Shown: piece by piece, positions 1 to 6,637 of the stretch
Layout of the letters: the number at the start of each line of letters is the position of its first letter
Position numbering within the stretch: the first letter of the stretch is position 1
DNA from: UBA2020 sp964551435
Lineage (GTDB): Bacteria > Pseudomonadota > Alphaproteobacteria > Micavibrionales > UBA2020
Direction: 5' to 3'
Assembly: GCA_964551435.1 (NCBI GenBank)
Contig: CAZKBS010000020.1
Span: forward strand, 1-31,589
DNA length: 31,589 nucleotides
Made by a program: the position numbers and the translations under genes
Notes under the pieces: generated by a model
Databases searched by the model: none
What the model saw: the letters and a program-made list of their open reading frames with translations, nothing else
Told to the model about the DNA's origin: nothing

Positions 1-54
1 AAATCGCTCAGGCTGTACCTATTGAACCCGGACTCCAAAATAGGGGTTGACGCA
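1..54 (-). repeat. 54-bp inverted end repeat, left copy
   Basis: Read on the minus strand this begins TGCGTCAACCCCTATTTTGG and matches 31535-31588 without mismatch in opposite orientation. The match stops abruptly after the TGC end, where it meets the tpsA coding sequence on the left and non-coding DNA on the right. This is what the edge of a multi-copy element such as an insertion sequence looks like when a contig breaks inside it. The TG at the outer edge would suit an IS3-type end, but no transposase lies in the window, so the element type is a guess. Confidence 0.75.
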
Positions 55-384
55 ATTGACCTGTTTGAATTCGGTCGTCGCGCTCTGGCCGATATTGAAG
101 GTGCGCCAGTCAATGACCGCTTTGCCCGTTGACTGGTTGATGGTGAGGTAATTCGTGCCGTAACCCGTGGCCGTGGCCGTACCGCTGGTGGCGATGTTGC
201 TGCCCGCGCCCGGTGCGCCGCCCGGCAGTGTCGGCGTTTCGTTTGCCCCGACCGCAAAAGCCGAAGAAGAAATCGCGACCATCCCCGCGAGTGTCATCGC
301 GCTTGTCGCCATTAGACGTTTGGCGAGAACCTTGGTGTTCAGAATTCTTGCGATGGTGACGACGGGGGAATTTTTCTGGGCCAT
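19..384 (-). CDS. TpsA-type (filamentous haemagglutinin-like) secreted protein, N-terminal fragment interrupted by the end repeat
   Basis: This is the N-terminus of a two-partner-secretion exoprotein. From the ATG at 384 there is a long signal peptide of about 44 residues (basic start, then a hydrophobic MTLAGMVAISSSAFA stretch) followed by the beginning of a TPS domain. That domain is recognisable by NYLTINQSTGKAVIDW and FNIGQSATTEF, the pattern that directs TpsA proteins to a TpsB outer-membrane transporter. Codons down to position 55 are native. The last 11 residues come from the 54-bp repeat and then hit a stop at 19-21, so the rest of the protein (normally more than 1000 residues) is lost or lies beyond the contig. 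The frame opens at a TTG at 414, but the ATG at 384 has an AAGG upstream and a better signal peptide. No tpsB is visible. Confidence 0.75.
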   Translation of the reverse strand: MAQKNSPVVTIARILNTKVLAKRLMATSAMTLAGMVAISSSAFAVGANETPTLPGGAPGAGSNIATSGTATATGYGTNYLTINQSTGKAVIDWRTFNIGQSATTEFKQVNCVNPYFGVRVQ

Positions 385-414
385 ATTGCGCACTACCTTT
401 TTAAAAACTGCCAA

Positions 415-732
415 TAGATATCAGCGGGATAGAATTTCGATTGCGGCTTCCGCCAACCGGAATCACTGCGTTGTTGAAACGCGGAAATCTGGCTTTTGGA
501 AGTGCAAGGGTTTTGCCATAAATTCCGAAATTCAGCAAGTTTAATCTTTATTAACTTTTGAAAGCGCAGGTTTGAAAAATCTGGAAAAAATCGCCCTCTA
601 ATTTTTTCATAATATTATCAAACACATAGAAAAGCCCCCACTTAGCGCTTTGCTTTTCCGGCCCGCGCAACGGATAATCAAAAAAAGGTCCCAGCCTGCC
701 GGACGCCCACCCCAAACGGACACATATTATTC
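415..732. other. AT-rich intergenic region between divergent tpsA and 733-1314
   Basis: About 320 bases with no convincing gene. Much of it, especially 540-630, is clearly AT-richer than the surrounding genes and includes the perfect palindrome ATAATATTAT at 609-618. It must hold the promoters of the divergent tpsA fragment and of the gene at 733, but I found no -35/-10 pair with good spacing. Confidence 0.5.
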
Positions 733-1314
733 ATGACCGATACGCCGCCCAATAAGCCCCCCCGCCGCGATGGATTCGACGATGTCTCGCCCTACGACAA
801 GCCGTCGCTGGACGCGCGCGCGCAAAAGGCTTACGAGCGCAAGGTGCTGAATATCGGCCTTGTGGTCATCATGCTGGTGGTGGCGGGTCTCGGGATTGCG
901 GCGCATCAGTTTTTCCGCGGCCTTGATAAAATGATCGAAAAAGTGTCGGAGGCCGATATCGGCCTGCCGGAGACGCCGTTCTCTCCGCCGCCCGCCCCGG
1001 AGCCGCGCAAGCCGACAAACATTACCGTACCCGGCATGACCGTGCCGCATGCCGATGAACGCGTACGCCGCGTGGTTGGCCGCGTGACCGCGCTGGTCAG
1101 CGCAGGCGGCACCGATAACCCCGATGTCATGCGCCTGCTGCCGCTGTATGCGCGCGTGGAGTATTTCATGCCCGAAGCGCAGGCCAACTGCTTTTTCCAC
1201 CAGAAAATCGAGCCGGACAGTTTCCGCGCCGGTGACAGCGTCACGGTTGAATACCGCACCGACGCGCCCGATATGTGCGGCACGTCCAAACTGCTGACCG
1301 ATATGCCCGAATAA
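733..1314 (+). CDS. Single-pass membrane protein of unknown function
   Basis: A 193-residue protein I do not recognise. It has a charged, proline-rich cytoplasmic N-terminus of about 38 residues, one hydrophobic segment at roughly 41-62 (LNIGLVVIMLVVAGLGIAA), a Pro-rich linker near 85-95 (SPPPAPEP), and a C-terminal part that should lie in the periplasm. That part contains two cysteines, in NCFFH and DMCG, which could form a disulfide. The organisation is that of an inner-membrane-anchored periplasmic protein. It starts at an ATG with no clear Shine-Dalgarno sequence. It ends two bases before the convergent GNAT gene, so the two stop regions almost touch. Nothing in the context points to a job. 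Confidence 0.7.
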   Translation: MTDTPPNKPPRRDGFDDVSPYDKPSLDARAQKAYERKVLNIGLVVIMLVVAGLGIAAHQFFRGLDKMIEKVSEADIGLPETPFSPPPAPEPRKPTNITVPGMTVPHADERVRRVVGRVTALVSAGGTDNPDVMRLLPLYARVEYFMPEAQANCFFHQKIEPDSFRAGDSVTVEYRTDAPDMCGTSKLLTDMPE

Positions 1315-1315
1315 T

Positions 1316-1903
1316 TTATGCCGCCGGTGCGCGCAGGCGGTAGAGCACATGCGGCCGCAGCGCATGGCCCTGCGGCAGGTTCGGATGTTCGAAATCATCC
1401 GCCGCATCATGCGTCATGTCCAGTTTTTCCATCACCCGGCGCGACGGCGCGTTGTGCGGCACGGTGAAGGCGACGATTTCAGAAAAGCCGAATATATCAA
1501 ATCCGACGCGCAGCGCCACGCGCGCCGCTTCGGGCGCATAGCCCCTGCCCCAGACATCCGGTATAAACCGCCAGCCGATTTCAATCACCGGCGATGCCGC
1601 TGCGCGTACAAATGGCGCATCGAAACTCACGCAGGCAAGGCCCGTCATGCCGACAAGCCTGCCGCTTTCGCGGTCTTCGACGCCCCAGAAACCGAAACCA
1701 TGGGTATCGAAATGTGTTTCGATACGCTGCATAAACGCCGCGCTGTCGTCGCGTGTCAGCACGCTGCGGAAATAGCGCATGACCGCGGCATCGGCATTCA
1801 TGGCGGCAAAGGCGTCAAGGTCATCACCGCGCCAGCGCCGCAGACGCAGGCGTTCGCCCGCCAGTACATCCGGCAGAACATCCGGGACTACGCCCGTCGT
1901 CAT
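1316..1903 (-). CDS. GNAT-family N-acetyltransferase (RimJ/RimL type)
   Basis: A 195-residue acetyltransferase of the RimJ/RimL-like GNAT group, which transfers acetyl from acetyl-CoA to an amine, often a protein N-terminus or a small metabolite. The N-terminal strand-helix (ERLRLRRWRGDDLDAFAAM), the central strands ending in IEIGWRF, and the acetyl-CoA loop WGRGYAPEAA followed by a helix are all present, as is the late NAPSRRVMEKLDM motif. The open frame extends 42 codons upstream into the tyrS tail, but that extension is an Arg/Pro-rich shadow. The ATG at 1903 starts seven bases after the synthetase stop, so the two genes are almost certainly cotranscribed. The substrate cannot be told from sequence. 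It is notable that the upstream synthetase carries its own GNAT-like domain. Confidence 0.85.
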   Translation of the reverse strand: MTTGVVPDVLPDVLAGERLRLRRWRGDDLDAFAAMNADAAVMRYFRSVLTRDDSAAFMQRIETHFDTHGFGFWGVEDRESGRLVGMTGLACVSFDAPFVRAAASPVIEIGWRFIPDVWGRGYAPEAARVALRVGFDIFGFSEIVAFTVPHNAPSRRVMEKLDMTHDAADDFEHPNLPQGHALRPHVLYRLRAPAA

Positions 1904-1910
1904 GCGCCGC

Positions 1911-4046
1911 CTATTTCTTGCCGGGGGTCGGCTTGGCGCCGCCCAGCAGGAAAGGATGGCTGATGAGTTTTTTGACCTTGGGCAGTTTGGGCGGCTTGGC
2001 CTTGGCGGCTTCGGCCTTGAGCGTTTCACCCTTGGCCTCGGCGGCCTTGATTTCGGCGGCCCTGCGCTCTTCTTCCTGCTTCAGTTCGGCGGCGTGTTTG
2101 TCCGCGGCCATTTTCATGGCGAAGCTGGCCTCGCGCTCCTGCTTTTTCTGCTCCATCGCCTCTTCGCGGTCTTCGGCGCGGTCTTCCAGCGCGTCCTCCA
2201 CGATATCTTCGAGGGCATCCAGATGCGCATCCAGCCGCGCGGATTTGCGGCGTTTATTGACGGCGCGCGGCTGCAAGGCGGCTTCGGGGCGGTTTTTGAG
2301 GAACCATTCCTTCTGCCGCTCCCACTCTTCCTTGGTGAAGCCCCATATGCCTTCGGGCGTGTCGCGGTTGCGGAAGGTCGCATCCATGCTCATGAACCGG
2401 CGGCGCAGCGCGTCGAGATCCTGCGGCGCGGCGGCATGGGCGAAGGCCTTCTTGAACACGACATCGCTGAAGCCCAGCTGGCTGAACGCATGTTCGTTGA
2501 CGGCATGCAGCGCCTGTTCCATCAGCTCGGGCGTGCGGAACTGCGGGTCCAGCCAGATGTTTTCGCTGCCCTGCGCGGAATCGCGGCGCAGGTGGGCGAC
2601 GCCGATGATTTTATCGGGCGCATCCTTGTGCTGGATCTTCCAGATCCATTCGTCCTTCGGCTCCGGCTGCAGGATGACGCGGCGGAAAACCTCGCGCGCG
2701 ACATCCACCGCCGCCTTCAACGACAGGCCGGGGTGCGACAGGTATTTGACGATTTCCCAATCCGGCAGGTATTTCTGGATCAGATCCACGTCTTCGACAC
2801 GCATCGGGCGCATCCACAGTTTTTCCGTCTCCAGCTCGTTCAGCTTGACGACTTCGATGCGGAACCAGCTGCGCTTGCCGACTTTCAACACGTCGTTGGT
2901 TTTGAAAACCAGCTCGGCATCGGGGTCGGTATGCTTGATACCGTTGATATCGACCCCGCCCTGTTTGATCAGGCGGCGGCTGTCGCTTTTGCTTTTATCG
3001 GGCCGCGCCTGCGCGACGATATCCAAAAGCTCATGCCGCGGCTGAACAATCGACAGCGTCGGGATATCGTCGGGCACCAGCCCTTTCGATACCGTTTTTT
3101 CAAACCAGTCGCGTTCGGCCACCGCCGCCTCGTGCCCGTGGTAGCGGCCGACGATGGCGTAGGCGAGCTTGATTTTGCTTTCGCGCGGACTGTGCTTGAT
3201 CTGGTCGGCCATGCGGTCGATTTCTTCGAGCGGCACGTCGGTGTAGACGCGGAAGTATTCTTCGATCAGCGCGTCGGGAATGCTCATCACCCGCCCGAAC
3301 TTGTCGCGCGGACTGTGGGCAAGGCCGATGTAATTGCCGAGGCTTTTCGACTGTTTATGCTTGTTGTCGATACCCTGCGTGATTTTGGTCGTGATGATGG
3401 TTTGCGGCTTTTTGTCGAATTTTTCCTGAAAAAACCGGCCCATCATTTCATTGAACAGCTGGTCGGTGCCGATAATCGTTACATCGGAATCGACCATCAC
3501 GGAGTCGTACCCCTGCAGCACGGGGTAGAGGATTTCGTGCATGTAAATCTCGCGCCCGCTGTCGATGCGCAGCTGGAACATGTCACGCGAAATCAGCCGC
3601 GCATGGGTCACCATCGACGTCAGGGTCAGGAACTCGTCCATGCCCATCTTGTCGTACCATTCCGAATTGCGGCGGATTTCGATAAGTTCGGGGTCGTCAA
3701 ACCGCAGCACCATCTTGGCCTGCTGGATGAACTCTTCGGCGTTGCGGTCAATCTCGGCGCGCGGAATGACCGGGCGCGTATCCAGCCGCCCGTCGGGGTC
3801 GCCGATGCGCGTGGTGAAATCGCCGATCAGAAACACGACCTTGTGGCCAAGCGATTGCAGGTAGCGCATCAGCCACAGGTTGACGGCATGGCCGATATGC
3901 AGCGTCGGCGCTGTGACATCGACGCCGTATTTGATGCGCAGCTTTTTGCCCGAACGCAATTTGGCGCGGAATTCATCCTTGGAAAAGAACTGTTCCGACG
4001 TGCGGTCGAAATGCGCGAGGATATGGTCGATACGGTTATTGCTCAT
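1911..4046 (-). CDS. tyrS: Tyrosyl-tRNA synthetase fused to a GNAT-like domain and a charged coiled-coil tail
   Basis: Class I tyrosyl-tRNA synthetase that attaches tyrosine to tRNA-Tyr, extended to 711 residues where the family usually has about 400-430. Residues 1-330 are the catalytic and anticodon-binding parts: HIGH at 50-53, LIGDFTTRIGDP at 73-84, GTDQLFN at 193-199, and the KMSKS loop, here KQSKS (231-235) followed by LGNYIGL as in TyrZ-type enzymes. Residues about 345-403 form an S4 RNA-binding domain (RRLIKQGGVDING, VGKRSWFRI). Residues about 411-583 resemble a degenerate RimJ-like acetyltransferase (MRPMRVEDVDLI, IIGVAHLRR, WGFTKEEWERQKEW). Residues about 600-690 are Glu/Lys/Ala-rich and probably a coiled coil, ending in a basic tail. 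It is one uninterrupted frame from the ATG at 4046 with a purine-rich AGGCAGG upstream. Assignment as a TyrRS is firm, the role of the extension unknown. Confidence 0.88.
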   Translation of the reverse strand: MSNNRIDHILAHFDRTSEQFFSKDEFRAKLRSGKKLRIKYGVDVTAPTLHIGHAVNLWLMRYLQSLGHKVVFLIGDFTTRIGDPDGRLDTRPVIPRAEIDRNAEEFIQQAKMVLRFDDPELIEIRRNSEWYDKMGMDEFLTLTSMVTHARLISRDMFQLRIDSGREIYMHEILYPVLQGYDSVMVDSDVTIIGTDQLFNEMMGRFFQEKFDKKPQTIITTKITQGIDNKHKQSKSLGNYIGLAHSPRDKFGRVMSIPDALIEEYFRVYTDVPLEEIDRMADQIKHSPRESKIKLAYAIVGRYHGHEAAVAERDWFEKTVSKGLVPDDIPTLSIVQPRHELLDIVAQARPDKSKSDSRRLIKQGGVDINGIKHTDPDAELVFKTNDVLKVGKRSWFRIEVVKLNELETEKLWMRPMRVEDVDLIQKYLPDWEIVKYLSHPGLSLKAAVDVAREVFRRVILQPEPKDEWIWKIQHKDAPDKIIGVAHLRRDSAQGSENIWLDPQFRTPELMEQALHAVNEHAFSQLGFSDVVFKKAFAHAAAPQDLDALRRRFMSMDATFRNRDTPEGIWGFTKEEWERQKEWFLKNRPEAALQPRAVNKRRKSARLDAHLDALEDIVEDALEDRAEDREEAMEQKKQEREASFAMKMAADKHAAELKQEEERRAAEIKAAEAKGETLKAEAAKAKPPKLPKVKKLISHPFLLGGAKPTPGKK

Positions 4047-4080
4047 GGCTTGCCTGCCTGCCCCTGCCTTGACAGGGGGT

Positions 4081-4086
4081 ATTATA
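4081..4086 (-). promoter_or_regulatory. Candidate -10 box for tyrS
   Basis: On the minus strand these bases read TATAAT, a perfect -10 consensus, about 35 bases upstream of the tyrS start codon. The sequence 17 bases further upstream (TCTTCA) is a poor -35, so this is a suggestion only. Confidence 0.3.
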
Positions 4087-4254
4087 GTTTAAATTTGCGG
4101 ATATGAAGATGCCCGGCAAACGGGCGTGCGTGTGCGTCAATTCCCTTGGGGGGAATAGGAATAATAAACGGCAGGATTGTGAACGCGCTTTTTCATCATG
4201 AAATAAAATTAGCACAAATGATCCCCGATGGCAAATATTTTTGCATAACACCTC

Positions 4255-4283
4255 TTGACCCTGCCAGAGCCGCCCCCTAAACT
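4255..4283 (+). promoter_or_regulatory. Sigma-70-type promoter for the hydrolase-like gene
   Basis: TTGACC (4255-4260) and TAAACT (4278-4283) are separated by exactly 17 bases, and the gene starts 44 bases downstream at 4327. The strong TTGAC -35 fits the alphaproteobacterial housekeeping sigma factor. The region up to tyrS (4047-4254) is a shared, AT-rich divergent promoter zone without a gene. Confidence 0.55.
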
Positions 4284-4326
4284 TCGCCACATTCAGGAAA
4301 ACCCTATCTTTTTGACGAGGCCCCTC

Positions 4327-5409
4327 ATGGCGAAACTCTGGCAACGCACCCGCAGCGCGGACGGCACATCGCAGCTGCATGACGTCAGCCTGACCGATCT
4401 GCGCATCACGCGGCCGAGCGTGATTTACCTGAGCGGCTTTCTGACCACCGACGGCCAGCCGGGCTTTATCGCGGGCGGGCTCAAACGCCTTGAAGAAATG
4501 ATGGGCCACCGCCCCGCGCCGCACGATGCGCAGGACGTCGATCTTTACGCGTGGTCGCATACCAGCCTTGGCAACCTGTTCAACATGGCGGCGTATAACA
4601 TGCAGCCGCAATCCCGCGCCTCCGCCGCCGCGCACAGCCTTGCGCAGGGGGTTATCATGCCGCTGGTCGCGCGCGATTTTAAAATCGACGGGGACGGCAA
4701 TCTGTCCGGCACGCCCCTGCCGGTGGAGGACGCCAAGCGCAACCTGCGCAACATCACCCTCTTCGGCTACAGCGCCGGCACCATCACCGCGCAGGAATGC
4801 TACAACGCCAGTTTGCAGATGATGCAGAAACTCGGCTACAAAACCGAAACCGCACGCGACGTGCTGCACGAAGTCGTGCTGGTTTCCGCCGGCAACGTGT
4901 CGCGCCCGTCGAAAGAAAAAGACCGTTTCACCACGGTATATCTGGTCGCCAGCAACGATAAAATCATTCTGGCCAAAAACCGCATCTGGACGCCGCTGAA
5001 AACCATGTTCGCGCGTTTTGCCCGCAACCTGAATATCAAAAAACTCTCGGCGACCAGCGCCTTTATCTCCGCCGCCGTGTCCAAACAGAAATGGGAATGG
5101 CGCGAAGCCAAGGGCAAGACGTGGCAGGAACGCATCCGCCCGCTTATTCCTTCGTGGACGTTTATCAAAAGCTATCACGAACTGCCGCATTACATCACGC
5201 ATGACGAAAACCTCAGCCAGTTCGCGAAAATCGTGAATTTCAGCCTGACCAACGCGATTGCACGCGCGCCTGTTTATGCAGGCGGCGACGGCAAACGCCT
5301 CGACCCGCTCGACCTCATCCAGCCGCCCGAAGGCTTCCCCGCCCCCGCAGCCGCCGCCTATAACACCAAAATCGACAAGGCGATGGTGGCGAAGGGTGTG
5401 AGGATTTAA
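4327..5409 (+). CDS. Alpha/beta-hydrolase-like protein of unknown substrate
   Basis: A 360-residue protein with a probable nucleophile elbow, LFGYSAGT (GxSxG), about 140 residues in, preceded by a hydrophobic strand (RNITLFG), as in esterases, lipases and related serine hydrolases. An early strand and loop (VIYLSGFLTTDGQ) could supply the oxyanion-hole region. No signal peptide is evident, so it is probably cytoplasmic. I could not confidently place the catalytic acid and histidine; a late His-rich stretch (SYHELPHYITHDE) is a candidate. The ATG at 4327 has GACGAGG eight bases upstream; an upstream TTG in frame overlaps the predicted -35 and is rejected. It appears monocistronic. The fold assignment is moderately supported, the substrate unknown. 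Confidence 0.7.
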   Translation: MAKLWQRTRSADGTSQLHDVSLTDLRITRPSVIYLSGFLTTDGQPGFIAGGLKRLEEMMGHRPAPHDAQDVDLYAWSHTSLGNLFNMAAYNMQPQSRASAAAHSLAQGVIMPLVARDFKIDGDGNLSGTPLPVEDAKRNLRNITLFGYSAGTITAQECYNASLQMMQKLGYKTETARDVLHEVVLVSAGNVSRPSKEKDRFTTVYLVASNDKIILAKNRIWTPLKTMFARFARNLNIKKLSATSAFISAAVSKQKWEWREAKGKTWQERIRPLIPSWTFIKSYHELPHYITHDENLSQFAKIVNFSLTNAIARAPVYAGGDGKRLDPLDLIQPPEGFPAPAAAAYNTKIDKAMVAKGVRI

Positions 5410-5456
5410 TTCAGCGCGTCGCGGGCGCAGAAGCGCATGCCCCTTTCACCATAAAC

Positions 5457-5544
5457 GTCACACCGGCGCAGGCCGGTGTCCAAAAAATTATCGACGGTAT
5501 ATAATCCAGATATAGATATAGACACCGGCCTGCGCCGCTGTGAC
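5457..5544. repeat. REPIN-like palindrome doublet, copy A
   Basis: Two inverted copies of a roughly 25-base unit, each with 5' GTCA, then CACCGGC, a GCAG loop, GCCGGTG and TCC, separated by a spacer of about 39 bases. The left unit (5457-5481) is perfect; the right one (5521-5544) has one mismatch in its stem and one at its inner edge. The spacer shares the core TATCGNCGGTATATAATCC with copy D at 6544-6625, so these are two copies of one small element rather than chance hairpins. The spacer contains TATAAT (5500-5505), which could influence transcription of the lipoprotein gene downstream. Confidence 0.85.
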
Positions 5545-5587
5545 GGATATAGGAATTATTTATTTTAAAACATCAAAGGATATAGCC

Positions 5588-6004
5588 ATGCGTGTTTTAT
5601 TTATTCTGGGCATATTTTGCATGTCATCCGTCGTTGCATCCTGTGCACCGTTCATCCAGCGCGACCCCACCGCCCCGAACTTCGCCGAAACGCAATTCGT
5701 TCTCGAAGACTACGCCCACTTCGATGATTTCCGCGAAATAATGAAAACCCTTTTTCCCGTCGGCACATCCAAAGAAAAAATCGATTATGTGCTGGTGGAG
5801 AGGAATAAAACGAGCATTGACCAAACCCCGCCACAAATGAAAATGCCGCGAAAAGCTCTTGGCAAAGGAGAGACTGCTTTCATATACCGTAAACCCGACA
5901 AAGGATTTATATTTGATTGCAGCTTTATCACCTTGGCCGTTTACGACTCTTCCAATCTTTTATCGCGAGAGATTGACGGCTATTACGGATGCACAGGCCC
6001 ATAA
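5588..6004 (+). CDS. Small lipoprotein of unknown function
   Basis: A 138-residue predicted lipoprotein. It starts with a short basic and hydrophobic signal (MRVLFILGIFCMSSVVASC) whose lipobox VASC places the lipidated cysteine at residue 19. The mature part has a possible SmpA/BamE-like flavour (FPVGTSKEKIDYVL recalls the GMTKxQV turn of that fold, and a later strand reads FIFDCSFITLAVYD), but this is weak and I do not claim it. The start at 5588 is supported by AAGGA eight bases upstream; the frame extends 16 codons further up into the repeat and that part is ignored. It sits between palindromic elements A and the GIY-YIG cassette, and its stop is nine bases before the cassette edge. Confidence 0.72.
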   Translation: MRVLFILGIFCMSSVVASCAPFIQRDPTAPNFAETQFVLEDYAHFDDFREIMKTLFPVGTSKEKIDYVLVERNKTSIDQTPPQMKMPRKALGKGETAFIYRKPDKGFIFDCSFITLAVYDSSNLLSREIDGYYGCTGP

Positions 6005-6013
6005 TAAACAAAT

Positions 6014-6046
6014 GTCACACCGGCGAAGGCCGGTGTCCAGTTTCCT
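6014..6046 (+). repeat. Left terminal inverted repeat of the GIY-YIG cassette
   Basis: The 25-base GTCA-palindrome unit with a GAAG loop, plus an inner extension A-GTTTCCT. Its end lies eight bases before the nuclease ATG, so it probably occupies the 5' leader of the mRNA. Confidence 0.75.
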
Positions 6047-6054
6047 TTATAACC

Positions 6055-6345
6055 ATGAAATCATTTTTTGTTTATATCCTCGCCAGCAGACGGAACGGCA
6101 CGCTTTATATCGGCGTTACCTCCGATATCGTCAAACGCATCCATGAACACAAAACAAAAGCCGCCGAGGGCTTCACACAGAAATACGGCATTGACAGACT
6201 GGTTTATCTTGAAGCCCATGATACGGCAGAAACCGCCATTCTGCGCGAGAGGCAAATGAAAGAATGGAAACGCGCATGGAAAATTTCACTCATCGAAAAA
6301 TCGAATCCTGACTGGCGAGACCTTTACGAGGATATTTGCGGTTAA
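6055..6345 (+). CDS. GIY-YIG domain nuclease, small single-domain type
   Basis: A 96-residue stand-alone GIY-YIG protein (the UPF0213/COG2827 kind), a family of small metal-dependent nucleases. The signature is VYI at 6-8 and YIG at 18-20, with Arg28 in DIVKRIHEH, His30/His32, and Glu65 in the RERQMKEWKR helix in the place of the metal-binding acid. All catalytic positions expected for an active enzyme appear present. There is no DNA-binding extension, so specificity would come from the domain itself or a partner. The ATG at 6055 has no Shine-Dalgarno sequence; the leader instead consists of the left palindrome, which ends 16 bases upstream. The gene is the only one in a unit with inverted ends, which suggests the nuclease acts on that repeat. 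The cellular function of these small proteins is unsettled. Confidence 0.9.
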   Translation: MKSFFVYILASRRNGTLYIGVTSDIVKRIHEHKTKAAEGFTQKYGIDRLVYLEAHDTAETAILRERQMKEWKRAWKISLIEKSNPDWRDLYEDICG

Positions 6346-6397
6346 TTCAAACATTTCCTGCGCGGGTGCGGCCTGTATATCTATCCGCCTGCGCGTG

Positions 6398-6431
6398 AGG
6401 AAACATGGACACCGGCTTTCGCCGGTGTGAC
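6398..6431 (-). repeat. Right terminal inverted repeat of the GIY-YIG cassette
   Basis: Inverted counterpart of 6014-6046, with one base change in the loop (GAAA instead of GAAG when read from the outside) and one extra base between palindrome and inner extension. Confidence 0.75.
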
Positions 6432-6543
6432 GCACTTCTCTTGCCTCCATACGAGGTGCGTTTCCAAAAGAACACGGAACATTTTTCTGAGAGCACCCTT
6501 ATATCAACAATCCGTCAAACAAGAACATACCCTGAAAAAAACC

Positions 6544-6625
6544 GTCACACCGGCGCAGGCCGGTGTCCAAAAAGTTATCGGCGGTATATAATCCAGATAT
6601 GGACACCGGCCTGCGCCGGTGTGAC
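6544..6625. repeat. REPIN-like palindrome doublet, copy D
   Basis: Two perfectly inverted 25-base units (6544-6568 and 6601-6625) around a 32-base spacer. Each unit folds alone (7-bp stem CACCGGC/GCCGGTG with a GCAG loop) and the pair can fold into one long hairpin. The spacer is nearly identical to that of copy A apart from a short ATAGAT-type insertion there. It lies 12 bases past the dusB stop and may also end dusB transcripts. Confidence 0.88.
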
Positions 6626-6637
6626 GCTGTTTTGCTT

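Larger units (their letters stand above)
6014..6431 (+). mobile_element. GIY-YIG nuclease cassette bounded by inverted palindromic repeats
   Basis: A unit of about 418 bases: a left palindrome (6014-6038), one short nuclease gene, and an inverted right palindrome (6407-6431). The two outer units differ at one base in 25. The inverted homology continues inward: GTTTCCT (6040-6046) on the left faces AGGAAAC (6398-6404) on the right, giving terminal inverted repeats of about 33 bases. The same 25-base unit builds the two gene-less doublets at 5457-5544 and 6544-6625. This is the architecture of an autonomous element with non-autonomous derivatives, or of a REP-associated gene. No target-site duplication is visible. 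Confidence 0.65.

Noticed and set aside
1904..2029. N-terminal extension of the GNAT gene
   Set aside because: The 42 extra codons lie inside the tyrS tail, are Arg/Pro/Ser-rich and match no GNAT; the ATG at 1903 is correctly placed.
1779..4106. A 775-codon open frame on the plus strand opposite tyrS
   Set aside because: It is an antisense shadow of a GC-rich gene: the minus-strand frame has clear TyrRS motifs, while this one has none and is Phe/Arg/His-rich.
5457..6625. Repeats considered as a CRISPR array
   Set aside because: There are only six units, in alternating orientation and irregular spacing, one pair enclosing a gene; each unit is itself a palindrome, and no cas genes are present.
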